Positions 39,166 through 51,005 of a stretch of DNA of 64,000 bases are shown piece after piece. Source of the DNA: Clavelina lepadiformis (lineage: Eukaryota > Chordata > Ascidiacea > Aplousobranchia > Clavelinidae). The DNA lies in contig NC_135242.1 in the NCBI RefSeq assembly GCF_947623445.1, positions 3,348,001 to 3,412,000 of the forward strand, written 5' to 3'. Position numbers and translations under genes: made by a program. The notes under the pieces were generated by a model. That model worked only from the letters and a program-made list of their open reading frames with translations. It had not been told where the DNA came from and did no database searches. The stretch's first letter is position 1, and the number at the start of each line of letters is the position of its first letter.

Positions 39166-40442
39166 GGTACTTATTGGATACCCAGTGTCGCTACTTTATT
39201 AATGGGGCGCAAACATATGCTTAGCTACAGCATTTTTTTTAATTTTGGCTAAATAATAATCGGTGAAAACACGAATTCGAATTCTTGTACAATGCCTTTC
39301 AACTTTTGCGTTATTACTACATACTTTCTTTATGGAGACGTGACAATGAATGTGATTTGCAAATAATTAATAGTCCCCATTGAAGGTTGCAGATCTGGAC
39401 AATGGGCTCGCCTGACTCCCCTGTACACTGGCAACAGTTATATTGACCAACAGTAATAATGAAGTCGGTACGTAATAATGCAAGTATAATTACAGTTTAT
39501 CAAAATAACTGCCATTAATTCATGAAAACGTTTTGCCTATAAAAAAGGATTTTTAAAGCTCAGTATTTAAAGCCCATCCTAGAGTTTGTTGAGCTCCGCT
39601 TGGACAAGTAGTTAGCTACGGTCTCGGTGCACACACACACACGAGCACGGCTTAGTTTTTGAAGAGGACATTAGTGCGAAGTTGTTTGTTTAAAACTTTT
39701 TACTCTTTTTTGAGAATTTGCTCATAGAATCCATTTTACAACATTTTAAATTTCATTGTAATTTTTTATTTCACTGTAATACTACACGTTTCGTAGATAA
39801 ACTTTCATAGCATTATATGAGTAAATCCATAATTTTATTCAAGACTTCATTTATTCATCTTATTCTAACTATCTCTTCATAACATAACCACAATTTTGCG
39901 TCATGCTCAGCGCAAAATGCCGTAATCTTACAATGAAAATCAGTGGTAAAAATGATATTAAAATTGAAGCACGCAGCATGTATGAAGAATAATAGCAGTA
40001 ATTACAATAATAGTAATTTTTGCGCAAAACAAAGATACTGCAAAAATATTTGCATACAATAAAATTACAAAAAGCTTCGAACACAAAGAAATAGCTACCC
40101 TTTAAGAAACTGTTTGGATTGCAACATACGGTGTTTTGAAAAGAAACCAATATGGCAAAAGATTGATATTAGGCTACGAGGTGCACTACTTCTCAACTTC
40201 ATGACAAAAAAACTTGGTTGTACCAGACGATAAATAACAAAATTGATCTGCAAAAAAAGCAAAAAGTAAAAAACAAGGAAATTAAATCAAACGTTTTAGC
40301 TTTCAGATGCAAAGAATTCTTTTTATAAACCATACTACTACATTAGACTCTAAATACGATCTATTCGGTACATAATTGTAAGTTAAAAGCCTGCTATAAT
40401 GTGAATAAAAAAGTGACGTTTGTAATAAACTTTGTTTGCTTT

Positions 40443-43136
40443 TTAAAGCATCGCAATTGCCAACGTTATCACAGTGGAAAGTATTGCAAAGTATGCTGAA
40501 GAACTGTTGCTGCTGCTGCTGCTGTTTCCAAAGCCTCCAACTGACTCTGTTGTAGAAGATGTGGCCATCGGCGAGGAAGATGCAGTGGAATCTATTGTGC
40601 TGTCACCTGCCGTGCTTGTAGATGATGATGTTGTTGTTGAAGCTTCTGTTGCGCCTGTCCCACCAGTTGACGTTGAAACTGACGATCCTGGTATTGTTGT
40701 TGTTGTTGTCGAAGCTTCTGTTGCGCTTGTTCCTCCAGTTGACGTTGAAGTTGAAGTTGACGATCCTGGCATTGTTGTTGTTGTCGAAGCTTCTGTTGCG
40801 CCTGTTCCTCCAGTTGAGGTTGAGGTTGACGATCCTGGCATTGTTGTTGTTGTCGAAGCTTCTGTTGCGCCTGTTCCTCCAGTTGACGTTGAGGTTGACG
40901 ATCCTGGCATTGTTGTTGTTGTCGTCGAAGCTTCTGTTGCGCCTGTTCCTCCAGTTGAGGTTGAGGTTGACGATCCTGGCATTGTTGTTGTTGTCGAAGC
41001 TTCTGTTGCGCTTGTTCCTCCAGTTGAGGTTGAGGTTGACGATCCTGGCATTGTTGTTGTTGTCGAAGCTTCTGTTGCGCCTGTTCCTCCAGTTGAGGTT
41101 GAGGTTGACGATCCTGGCATTGTTGTTGTTGTTGTCGTCGAAGCTTCTGTTGCGCTTGTTCCTCCAGTTGAGGTTGAGGTTGACGATCCTGGCATTGTTG
41201 TTGTTGTTGTCGAAGCTTCTGTTGCGCCTGTTCCTCCAGTTGACGTTGAAGTTGAAGTTGACGATCCTGGCATTGTTGTTGTTGTCGAAGCTTCTGTTGC
41301 GCCTGTTCCTCCAGTTGAGGTTGAGGTTGACGATCCTGGCATTGTTGTTGTTGTCGTCGAAGCTTCTGTTGCACCTGTTCCTCCAGTTGAGGTTGAGGTT
41401 GACGATCCTGGCATTGTTGTTGTTGTCGAAGCTTCTGTTGCGCTTGTTCCTCCAGTTGAGGTTGAGGTTGACGATCCTGGCATTGTTGTTGTTGTCGAAG
41501 CTTCTGTTGCGCCTGTTCCTCCAGTTGAGGTTGAGGTTAACGATCCTGGCATTGTTGTTGTTGTTGTCGAAGCTTCTGTTGCGCCTGTTCCTCCAGTTGA
41601 CGTTGAAGTTGAAGTTGACGATCCTGGCATTGTTGTTGTTGTCGAAGCTTCTGTTGCGCCTGTTCCTCCAGTTGAGGTTGAGGTTGACGATCCTGGCATT
41701 GTTGTTGTTGTCGTCGAAGCTTCTGTTGCGCCTGTTCCTCCAGTTGACGTTGAAGTTGAAGTTGACGATCCTGGCATTGTTGTTGTTGTTGAAGCTTCTG
41801 TTGAATTTGCCCCTCCAACTGAGGTTGACGTTGATGATGCTGTTGTTGTTGATGCATCCGTTGTGGCTATTTCTCTAGTAGTTGCCGTGTTGGTTGTTGA
41901 TAAAGTGGTCATAGACGCAGTAGTTGTGTTTGTTACTTTAGTTGTGACTGTAGCTGCAGCGTTTGATGTTTCCAATGCTGTCGTCGATACTGTTGTTATG
42001 TTTATAACTCCTGTTGTGTTGGATTTCGCTGCTGCTATTGCAAGAGTTGATGTTGTTGCTGTCATAGTTATTGTTTCTGTCGTTGGCATTGTTGTTGTTG
42101 TAGTTGTTGCTGTTGGTATGGTTGTTGATGTCGCCGCTGTTGTGGCTGTTTCCATAGCCGCTTCTTCTGTTCCATTTGAAGTTGTTGGCATTGTAGCATT
42201 TGTTGTTGAACCTGGAACAGTTTCTTCTACTGTGGATGTGTTTGTAACTTCTGTTTCGTTTGTTGTAGCAATCACTGTACTTACTGCTTCTGCTGTTTCA
42301 CCTGTAGTAGTTGATGTTTCCGTTATTGCTTCAGTCGCGTTCGTTACATTCGTTGGCATTGCTGTTGCTGAACCAGACGCGTTTACCGCTGTTGTTGTTA
42401 CTTCTGTTACTGGTACTGATGCAGTTGGAGCCGGAGTTGTTGCTACTGCTGCCGATGCCCCGGCTGTAGCATTTCCAGTCGATGTCTCGGTTGTTGCTAT
42501 TGCAGTAAATGCTGACGTTTGTGTTGTGCCATCTGAAATGTTCCCATCAGCTGTAGATTCAGCCACTAAGGTCGTTTCGCTTACTGTATCGTTAACAATT
42601 TCGGTTGTTTCTGTCATCTCATTGTCGGTAGTTGGAACTTCAGTTGCAACTTGTGTTGTTGTGTTGTCTGCAGCAAAAACAACCATTGCTTCTGTGGAGT
42701 TAACCACGCTTGACGTATTACCTGTGGTCTCTGGTGTTGTAACAGCTGCATTTGTGACATTAGCAAGCATTGTGTCGTTTGTGACGTCTTCTGCTCCATC
42801 TGTAAAACTTCCATCGGTGAAAGTGGTTGTGCTTGCAGTTGTAGTGAAGTTGAAAGTTGTGGTGGTGTCAGTAACAAAACTTTCATTTCCGGACGTGTTC
42901 GTTGCGGCATCAGTAGCTCCCATTCCTGCAGTGGTAAATGAGTCTGAGGAAGAGGTTGTGAATGAATCTGTGGTGGACATGTTGAACGACTCGATGCTAG
43001 TTGAGTTGGTAGTTGCAGTTTCTGCTGTTGAAATGGGTTCTGTGGTGGCTTGTGTGACCGCTGCCGGTAAGAAAGCCAATAAACCTGCCAAAAAATCGTA
43101 CACAGATGAGCATAAAGCTATACACAGTTTAACAGC
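40443..43136 (-). CDS. mucin-like Thr/Ser-rich protein with GPI-anchor-like tail, 5' end unresolved
   Basis: Long frame of about 886 codons, open up to 43136. No ATG is in frame at its upstream end, so the true start probably lies in an upstream exon I could not place. The first residues (KLCIALCSS, then FLAGLLAFLPAAVTQA) look like a signal peptide. Residues about 20-440 are Thr/Ser/Ala-rich with many N-glycosylation sequons (NVTNAT, NTSG, NTT). Sixteen tandem 23-26-residue units follow, of the form TTTTMPGSSTSTSTGGTGA-TEAS, an ideal O-glycosylation substrate. The end has a Ser/Asn spacer and then AYFAILSTVITLAIAML, a GPI-attachment-type hydrophobic tail. The protein is likely a heavily glycosylated surface mucin. 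Family unknown. Confidence 0.75.
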   Translation of the reverse strand, partial: AVKLCIALCSSVYDFLAGLLAFLPAAVTQATTEPISTAETATTNSTSIESFNMSTTDSFTTSSSDSFTTAGMGATDAATNTSGNESFVTDTTTTFNFTTTASTTTFTDGSFTDGAEDVTNDTMLANVTNAAVTTPETTGNTSSVVNSTEAMVVFAADNTTTQVATEVPTTDNEMTETTEIVNDTVSETTLVAESTADGNISDGTTQTSAFTAIATTETSTGNATAGASAAVATTPAPTASVPVTEVTTTAVNASGSATAMPTNVTNATEAITETSTTTGETAEAVSTVIATTNETEVTNTSTVEETVPGSTTNATMPTTSNGTEEAAMETATTAATSTTIPTATTTTTTMPTTETITMTATTSTLAIAAAKSNTTGVINITTVSTTALETSNAAATVTTKVTNTTTASMTTLSTTNTATTREIATTDASTTTASSTSTSVGGANSTEASTTTTMPGSSTSTSTSTGGTGATEASTTTTTMPGSSTSTSTGGTGATEASTTTTMPGSSTSTSTSTGGTGATEASTTTTTMPGSLTSTSTGGTGATEASTTTTMPGSSTSTSTGGTSATEASTTTTMPGSSTSTSTGGTGATEASTTTTTMPGSSTSTSTGGTGATEASTTTTMPGSSTSTSTSTGGTGATEASTTTTTMPGSSTSTSTGGTSATEASTTTTTTMPGSSTSTSTGGTGATEASTTTTMPGSSTSTSTGGTSATEASTTTTMPGSSTSTSTGGTGATEASTTTTTMPGSSTSTSTGGTGATEASTTTTMPGSSTSTSTGGTGATEASTTTTMPGSSTSTSTSTGGTSATEASTTTTTIPGSSVSTSTGGTGATEASTTTSSSTSTAGDSTIDSTASSSPMATSSTTESVGGFGNSSSSSNSSSAYFAILSTVITLAIAML
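40620..41805 (-). repeat. coding minisatellite, 16 units of about 69-78 bp
   Basis: Sixteen near-identical tandem units encode the PGSSTSTS...GGTGATEAS repeat of the mucin-like protein. Length varies only by whole codons: four to six Thr before MPGS, and two or three Ser-Thr pairs after it. Units with the longer Ser-Thr run (1, 3, 8, 15 in protein order) are each followed by a unit with five Thr. All length changes preserve the frame. Confidence 0.9.
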
Positions 43137-43572
43137 TTAAAAATCAGCGTTACTTGTTATCAGAGGTAGCCTATACAAGCTAAAACGTATGTTATTGCAT
43201 TATAATTTGAGTTTTTTCCGAAAGTATGTTGGCTGTGTTTGTAGTTAGTCGTAAGTTGCGATGGTGATAAATCATAACGTATATCATTGTTTACAAATTA
43301 AACAACTTTCTGTTAAACTGTTTCCTGGTAACAGAATAATTGAATAGTCTACAATACCTTTGTGCGAATTCAAAAATCACGCCACGTCACGCCTATAGAC
43401 ATACACAAAACGCGTTAGATGCCGTCAAAATTTCTTTGAATATGCAAATTATCTTCGTATCACAAAGAAAGGTTTATTTCTGCTTGGTATGACTTGAATA
43501 TATTTCATACATTGTACTAAGTCATAAATCAAATTGTTTTGTTTTGTTGGACCGTTGGACGCTTCAGGTTTT

Positions 43573-43939
43573 CCCAGGCTTGTCCATGGGATGGGATGGG
43601 ATGGGACAGCACGAATTGCAATTCCCATGGCATTGAAAATTTGCTAAATGAGCACAGTGACTCGGAATATGAGTACCAATGATAATAAATTGTCATAGAT
43701 AGACAACTTTTCTGAACTTTAAAGTTAACAAAGTCAATAAATTTTGTCGTTTTGTATCTCTCTTTGTACATGTAGTCAATTCTAATAGACATTAGACTTA
43801 AATTTCCATAAATTTAATAACATTTATTGAATTGTATTTTGATGGGATGGCATGGGATGGGATGGGATGGGACAGGCATGAATTGCTATGGGATGGGATG
43901 GGATGGGACAGAAAAAAATGTCCCATGGACAAGCCTGGG
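43573..43939. repeat. foldback-like repeat with 19-bp inverted ends and three G-quadruplex motifs
   Basis: The 19-bp sequence CCCAGGCTTGTCCATGGGA at 43573-43591 is repeated exactly inverted at 43921-43939. Inside are three runs of four GGG tracts with two-base AT spacers at 43588-43605, 43854-43871 and 43890-43907, all on the plus strand. The left and right blocks also share a direct repeat (GGGATGGGACAG, then a GAATTGC core). No target duplication was identified. It could be a small foldback/MITE-type element or a rearranged minisatellite. Confidence 0.65.
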
Positions 43940-46900
43940 TTTTCCTCCGATGGTTTTTTCCCCAAACGGTTTTTTTTAAACATTCATTCATTTTTAAAAA
44001 AATTCACAGGTCCACGAACAATATAATAAATTAAATTTAGGTAAATGCTGATTTAACTTCTCTCTTTCAAAAGTTTTTTTATTACTTAACGCATTTTTTT
44101 ATAAAATATAACGTCGCATTGTACAGACTATTTCTACAACCCTTCTCAAAGTGTTTTCATATTTTTCTTTGGAGAGGAGGCTTAAATATATATATAGACT
44201 ATATATATATACATTTCAGATACAATACGACGTGGGCGTGTCACCGTTATTGGACTGTAAATTGACTTAATCTAAAATTGAATTGACACTGAATTTCTAA
44301 AACCTTCACCACAAGAAGTATAGCGGCATCGAATTAATTATTTATGACGTATATTACAAATTTTGTGTAAACAGACGCCTTTAAATGTTTATTAGTTGTT
44401 ACATTGGACAAAAAACATATTGTAAGCTGTCGTCACATCTCTATATACAAGACTCACCTGTAGCAAAGTATACTTGTAGTTTTAAAATGTTCATTTTTCT
44501 TATCAATTCAATGTACAGAGTAACCAATTTTAACTATAAAAAAGAAACCTGAAAACGTTATTTTTAGAAACTGAATGAATTTAAAACTCAAACCACAAAG
44601 ATCAAAATGACGAACAGAAGCCCAATATAATCTGCACCAACCTTCTGAGAGGTTCACGCTTAAATCATCATCATCTCATCTTAAACGCTCATCTCTTAAA
44701 CGCAAAATCTAACGCGCATTGGTAAAGTCACTAATTATTTGAATCATCAACTTTCCACACCTTTATTATTGATAAGATATCTGAAAGTATTTTATTTGAA
44801 ATGTTTTTTATCAAATTCCATGAGAGCTAATTGAAATAAACCTCCACCCTACTGACGAAACTTGCCGCCATTCGCCAATTGAAAAAGAAAGCTTTAACAA
44901 ACAATTACCCTCTGCTGAAGCATACATTATTTCCAGCAGATATGGTCGCGCCTTTTATTGCACGTTTCAGCAAAACCTGGCCCGAAACCTGAAATTACCT
45001 GCCTGCTTCAAATACACTGACACTCAATTGAAAAATAGATTTCTGTGAGAATTCGCTTCGGTCTTTAGGTATTTTAAGATTATACGAGAAAAGAAAAGCA
45101 TTTTCGCCAATCTTCCATGACATTGAAATTCTTTCAACAATGGCCGCCTGTTTTTTATCAAAACAAAACTAAATTCGTAATAAAGATATTTGTCGTCGAA
45201 TTGTTCTCAATACGGTTGTGCTTTCTCTATTGAACTGAATTCTTTTTTGCTTTTTGAGGTCAATATTTTCACTATTTATTCGGTAATAACTACTGCCCCG
45301 TACGCTGTAACACCAGGTTAACGAACGAGAAAAATAACGCATTCATACAATAAACCAAGCGAACATACTGTCTTATGAAACAGCAGTACTGTGGTGTCAG
45401 GTAATTGTTTACCGGCGCTCTTTTTACCACTTTTTTCTGCAAAAAACTTTGAGGTCAAGTTTACAACTGCAAGCCTGTAACTGGGTTGAGTGTTGTGCGA
45501 TTATTACGTCATAATTCTTTCTTATTCATGACTTCATAAGTAAGCGCTGTCGTGTAATTTTAAACACATTTTCCGCATTGAAATATAGCCTGCCTTTTTA
45601 CATAGCTACTGTAACTTTTTACACGCAGCGTAAGACGTATTGGATTAAGTGGTCTTCAATAAAAATACCGGATCTGTGCATGATTATATAGCACAACGAC
45701 GTCTCCACAGCAATAGAGACGTTTCCCCTTCGATTTCAACTATTGCGATACGTCATCATCCATTCTATCTTTTTTGGGTGTTTCTATTTACAGTAGCGAT
45801 TGTCACAATAGTAGGTGTGGCGAAAATGTCCGCCACTTTGACGCATCACCTTATACTTGTCAACTATTACGGAGTTGCGATTTGAAATGATTTGCTTGGT
45901 AATACTAATTCATGCTGAGTTTGTGGCGCTAGAAAGTTTGCCAGTTTTTCTGATATAATACGCCAATTGTGCTGTCTGTAGCTACTATGCTGCTTCCATT
46001 AGCCTATCTCGTATCACTTGCTCCTGAATGTTACATGATTTGATTTCAGGAGATTTTCCTGTAGGAATTTCCTTAAGTCGTACAAACGTTGCCTAAATTA
46101 ACTGGGTTACCTAAATAACAGAACAGTTGTATAAAAAGCAATCTATAGTTTATATTTAATTCTTAAAAGTGTTAACACCCTCCCAATATTATATCTTATC
46201 TGTTATACGAACTTGTGCGATTAGTTTAAATCATGACTTTTGTCATAAGTAAGTTACAAAAATTTCTGCTTTCGTTACAGCTCTGGTTCGCAGAAATAAT
46301 TTATAACCTCAACCTTATATAACTGATTTTTTAAAAAAACAACACAAAAGTAGTCCACGCGTACATTCTTGTTGCGAGACTGGAAACTTAACAATAACAA
46401 AAAATTTGTGGGGACGCCATGCCAATATCGCAAACTAGTTATTTCGAAATGTCGTCGAAATTAGCCTATGTCCAGTTGAATAATCATGGATACTTTGCTT
46501 AAACTCTGTACCTATAGCGTGGCAAAAACTGATTTTGTCAAAACATATTCAAACAGCAAAAAGCAAATGATTTTACAGATGTTGACTTGTATGCGACGCC
46601 GGTAGCAAGGCAATTTGACCTATGTCAGTATCATAAAAAGTACCAGAAATGACTCGGCGATAACATGTAGGAAGACCTTTTTAAATCATGTTCGAAAAGG
46701 TTAAACAGAAAAGTTTATTCGCTGGAAAAAATGTCAGTAATTTTGCAATGTCTACGATTGAAATCGCTTTGGATTTTGCTTCCTTTTGGTTTTCCGGTGT
46801 TTGACCATTTCGGGCTGGTCTTTTTCTGTTTCGTTAAACACCAAACTCTAATAATGACGTCAGTGTGCCTGGTTGTTGCGTAATACCCATGAATAGACCA

Positions 46901-47391
46901 ACGTTAAGAAGCTTGCCCACTTCGTTGAATAACTATAATGGCAAAAGCTGATATATGTCATCGTCATGAAACTGTAAATTTATGTCGAAAATGTATTAAA
47001 CGTCGTGTTTATGCATAAGGTTTTGTATAGAAGCCTTCAAAAACTGTGCTAGACGTAAAAAGATGTTGCAGTGACGGAATGTGGCGGTTTGCCGCTCTAA
47101 GAGGACCTTAATGTGCTACGTAGCCTCCCCATAAAGGTGATAGGTTTATACCCAGGAAAAGCCCCTAGCGTTACTTCGATGCCAAACTTTGCAATTTTCT
47201 ATTTCCACTTTTTTTCAGGTACCAAAACCAGTTATATGAATACACTGCGTTTTTTTTTAAACAAACAAAACAGTCAAAATTGTAGCCCACATTTCAAAGA
47301 CATTGCTATCAGCATGCACTGAAAAAGAGACGTTATAGAAAAGTGTCGCGTTGTACTCGTTTTACGGAGCATACGGTGCGACCTAGTCTAC

Positions 47392-47418
47392 TGTAATTAT
47401 GACGTCACTATGGGACTT
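47392..47418 (+). repeat. copy 1 of a 26-bp repeat containing a palindromic CRE
   Basis: TGTAATTATGACGTCACTAT continues with GGGACTTC. It matches the stretch near 50979 at all but two of 26 bases. The central TGACGTCA is a perfect CREB/ATF site. Confidence 0.5.
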
Positions 47419-50400
47419 CTAAATTTTGGGAAAACCGCTCTTCCGCACGTTGTAATTTTGAATAAATTACTGCTTTAGCCAACGATCCTATTGTGTTTCC
47501 ATGCAGCCTAATTTAAACGCTCAAAGGTTTTAATCTTAAATTTTTTCAAAGCATTGTATTTTAGTAAAAGAAACCCCAGTATATGCTGCACATCTATATA
47601 TAAAAATGGTCACGGTGTCATGCGGAATTATAGCACCAGCAACTTCAGAACGAGTTCAGGGGATGTAGTGACTTCCATTGTAACGTCTTTACGTCTATAT
47701 AACATAAAAGATCATTGTTTCTTTTGCTCCCAGTCGAACATTTTAAAGAACGATCATTTGACGTCATGTGTTTTTATTAGTTTTGTCTCTAACGTGTTTT
47801 TTGTCCAAGCTTGAGGCTCGTGATATATTCAGTTGTTTACTTAGTGGAATTGAAATGAATTACAAAGTTAATAAAATAAACCTTCATATTTAGACAAGTA
47901 TCTTCGTAGTCATCAATGTCATTAAGTGAAAATTCACCCGGGAGACCACGGATGAACGATGAAACAAGAAGCACCAAGTGGTTGCCAATATGACGTTTTT
48001 TACGACACTATCGATGACAAAAAAACGTAAACATTTGACACCGGGTGCAGCCATGTGCAGCATATCTGAGGACGCCCAATAAAAGTCCAAATAATACTTG
48101 ATACAATAGATTTAAAAAGATTCGAAGTCGAATTTATACACCATATTGTTACAATTCAAACAACGTGCATAGAAATCATATTTATTTTATGTACAAGGTA
48201 ATCTGACAAACTCCGAACATAAACATCTGTCCTTTGTCAGAGAAACACAAACAAGTAAATAGCAAGGCTAATTATATAACGATACAAAAAGTGCGAGAGT
48301 AGCTGCACAAAAAGACGCAAAACTTGAGCCTTTTTAGTGACAAGAACAAAAGTATAAGATGTAACGATTCAATCACTGGACTGGTAAAGGGTGCGAGGAC
48401 ATTGTTAACACTTAAAAGACAAAGCAAGTTGTAATGATACTGAATACAGCGAGCCTTATAAGGCCGAGTAGAAGATATAAAGCTGCTTTCAAATTTCAAT
48501 TTATTCTTTTATGTAAATCGATGTGGCACTTTGCATTTTTTGCACTGTAGATATAAAAGCAAACTTAGTTCATTAGAAGGTCATTTCTTTCTAATAATCT
48601 GACTTCATCTCAGTATAAATACAACAAAATCCAAGAATAGTCGTAATTGTTTTTGCCTAACTCCAGGACTGATAAGTGCGTGTCCAGTATAAAAATTCTT
48701 CAAATCAGTTAATTGGAAAAAGAAAACGTTGAACGATATGTTAATTTTTTCAGGTAGAGCGTTGCTGCATTAATACAGCGTATTTTTATTATTATCAATG
48801 CTTTGTGTGAATATTTTATTTATTATTTTAGACTACACAAAACGAATCCTTCATAACTCTAAAAACTGCTTCAATTACGCAATAATACCGAAGCGCAATA
48901 TTACAAATTCTTAGACTCTTCATGTCAGATTAGGGCAGAGGTCATATTTAGCATAAAACGACAAACGTAAATGACGATAAATCCTGATTAGCAAAAATAT
49001 AAAGATAAAAGACGACAGTTTGTGGCCTATATCGGTTACAAAGTGTTATGCAATAACTTACCGGATAAACAACACAACACGATTGACACTGTAGGCTACT
49101 TCCGATTTTATCAAAAATTGCTGCAATAATAAACAAACAAGATGAAGGATGAACAGATTGTGGTAATACACTTGCAACAAGATGACTTAACTTGCTAAAA
49201 GGTTATTAAACAGAACTATAAAATTGTACAGCGCTTGGTAATGATCGAGGGTCGTCCTATTACAATGTAATAATTCCACGAACAGGTGATGATATAACGT
49301 CAATCGTGCGCTACAAAGTGGTAGTAACAAGCATAGTTGCTAACACATTACATTTCAGCAGAATCCCTGTTCTTAAATCTAAACAAATTTTGTTTCAAGG
49401 AGAAGAGATGATTAACAGAGAACCTGTAACTGCAACAGTAAAAATTATGGTGAAGCCACGTTTATCAGGCGAACTGCGAATGAGGGGAATCCCGTTATTC
49501 GAAATTAAACTGCTTGGAACGGATAATATCTTACCATGCATTTGACCGCTTTAATCTGGAAACCTCGCAGTCCGACTTCGACACGGGCATGTTAAGTCTC
49601 AAATCGATAAAAAATACCTTCAGATCCGGATTACGACAAGTGTTACACATTTATTCCGTTTTTTACGTCAAGTTAACTTTGTCACACGTCAACATTTGTC
49701 TTGCACTCGATCACAGACAAGTTTTTTCCACTGAAGCCAGAATTTTGGACGCAATTAGGCCTGCAATACATTTTTTATCGCGTTTTATTCCAGTTTAGTC
49801 CTAAATATATGCTATCTTAAGGTTCGTAAATTAATTCAATTCAATACAGTAATGGGAAAACATAGCCTACAAACAAAAATATGATATTGCGTTTTTTTAA
49901 GACTTAAGTTGGCAGTTTCGCTAAGTTGGCAATTTTGTTTGTTCTTTTGGGTGTCCATTCAGGCAAGTGTGGCGTATTAATGACGTGTATATTAAAGAGT
50001 GAAAAAGGTTACATCATCTCTATGATGATGTCATTATCACAGTTTACCAGGTGCAATGCTTTTGTAGTTTGTTCTATTCAACATCAAGACTTGTATTAGT
50101 TGTGTGATATTGCGACATAAATTTGCACAGTGATCGTTATATTGGAAAGGGTGGTCGTGTAACAGAGTAGCACATAAGGAAATCTTTTGTGGGCGCGTTT
50201 TGAGGATTATTAATTTACATGAGCTTGTGTTTGCGAGAAGATTTAACCTGCATTCAGCTGAAGAAAAGTCGCCAAACAGACATTGCACCTTTTCTGTTTT
50301 TTGGCTTTGATGACTTGCAGAAAAGCTGCAAGTCCGACGGGAAAAAGGCGAAACGTTCTTACAAAATAACAAAGATAAGAACAAATTGTTGGCAGTTACG

Positions 50401-50978
50401 CCTCAAACAAAACGTTGTTGCCAAAACAATAGAAAATATATTTATTAATCAGACGCTTCGGTTGATACTATAGCGGCTTTAGTATAGCAATTATCGAAAT
50501 GACTGAGAGCAACTTGACACTGCTTTATTTATGTGGAGTAGGGTTCACTGGTTCTGACAGTCATTTTTTCTCTAACTGCACCGTTATATATTTTTAACCA
50601 TATTGTTGTTCTGTAATCTGTATCAAATTGATAATAGTTGCAGTTAGCCTACCAACTGAAACATGTGAGAAGAATTTTTCTCCTTACTTGTCTCCATTTA
50701 GTGTCAATGTTTGTTTTACATATCTTGTGTAGTTCACCGCTAGTTCTGTACGGACGCTGTTTTCTCTCGGATTACCGTACTTGTAAGCATGATCTCAGAT
50801 AACTCAGTAAAGCGTCGAGCGAAAGGTCTTAATTACAAAGAATGTATCCATCGATAAAGGAGTTGAAGCTGCCGGTACATGTGATTATGTGACGGATAAG
50901 CACCACGAAATGTGAGTGTTGTAATGTGTGGAAGTGCCCAACCACGTCATGCTCAAGTTTAGCTCTACTTGAAACTGG

Positions 50979-51005
50979 TGTAATTGTGACGTCACTATGG
51001 GATTT
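50979..51005 (+). repeat. copy 2 of the 26-bp CRE-containing repeat
   Basis: TGTAATTGTGACGTCACTAT continues with GGGATTTC; compare the copy near 47392. Such similarity 3.6 kb apart is beyond chance and suggests fragments of a dispersed repeat or a shared regulatory motif. Confidence 0.5.

Larger units (their letters stand above)
37448..40442. other. spacer between IFT52 and the mucin-like gene
   Basis: About 3 kb. A 118-codon frame at 37432-37788 (+) overlaps the IFT52 first exon in antisense and has no recognised domain. A CA repeat lies near 39630-39645. Two small repeat remnants are listed separately (38843 and 39111). Confidence 0.4.

Noticed and set aside
40592-41878. Gln-rich (minus) and Leu-rich (plus) frames of 106-418 codons
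   Set aside because: Other-frame readings of the same minisatellite; the repeat unit length is a multiple of three, so every frame stays open.
40474-43140. 888-codon open frame on the plus strand across the mucin-like gene, Val/Pro/Asp-rich
   Set aside because: It is the antisense reading of a low-complexity repeat gene; it lacks a signal peptide or domain, while the minus frame has a secretion-like start and GPI-like tail. Long antisense frames are expected from Thr-repeat coding DNA.
44180-44215. Tandem TATATA tracts
   Set aside because: Simple AT-rich repeats with no sign of promoter context for a recognised gene.
49306-49798. Two overlapping plus-strand frames of 79 and 94 codons
   Set aside because: Different frames, no signal peptide or known domain, and no consistent splice connection; treated as chance.
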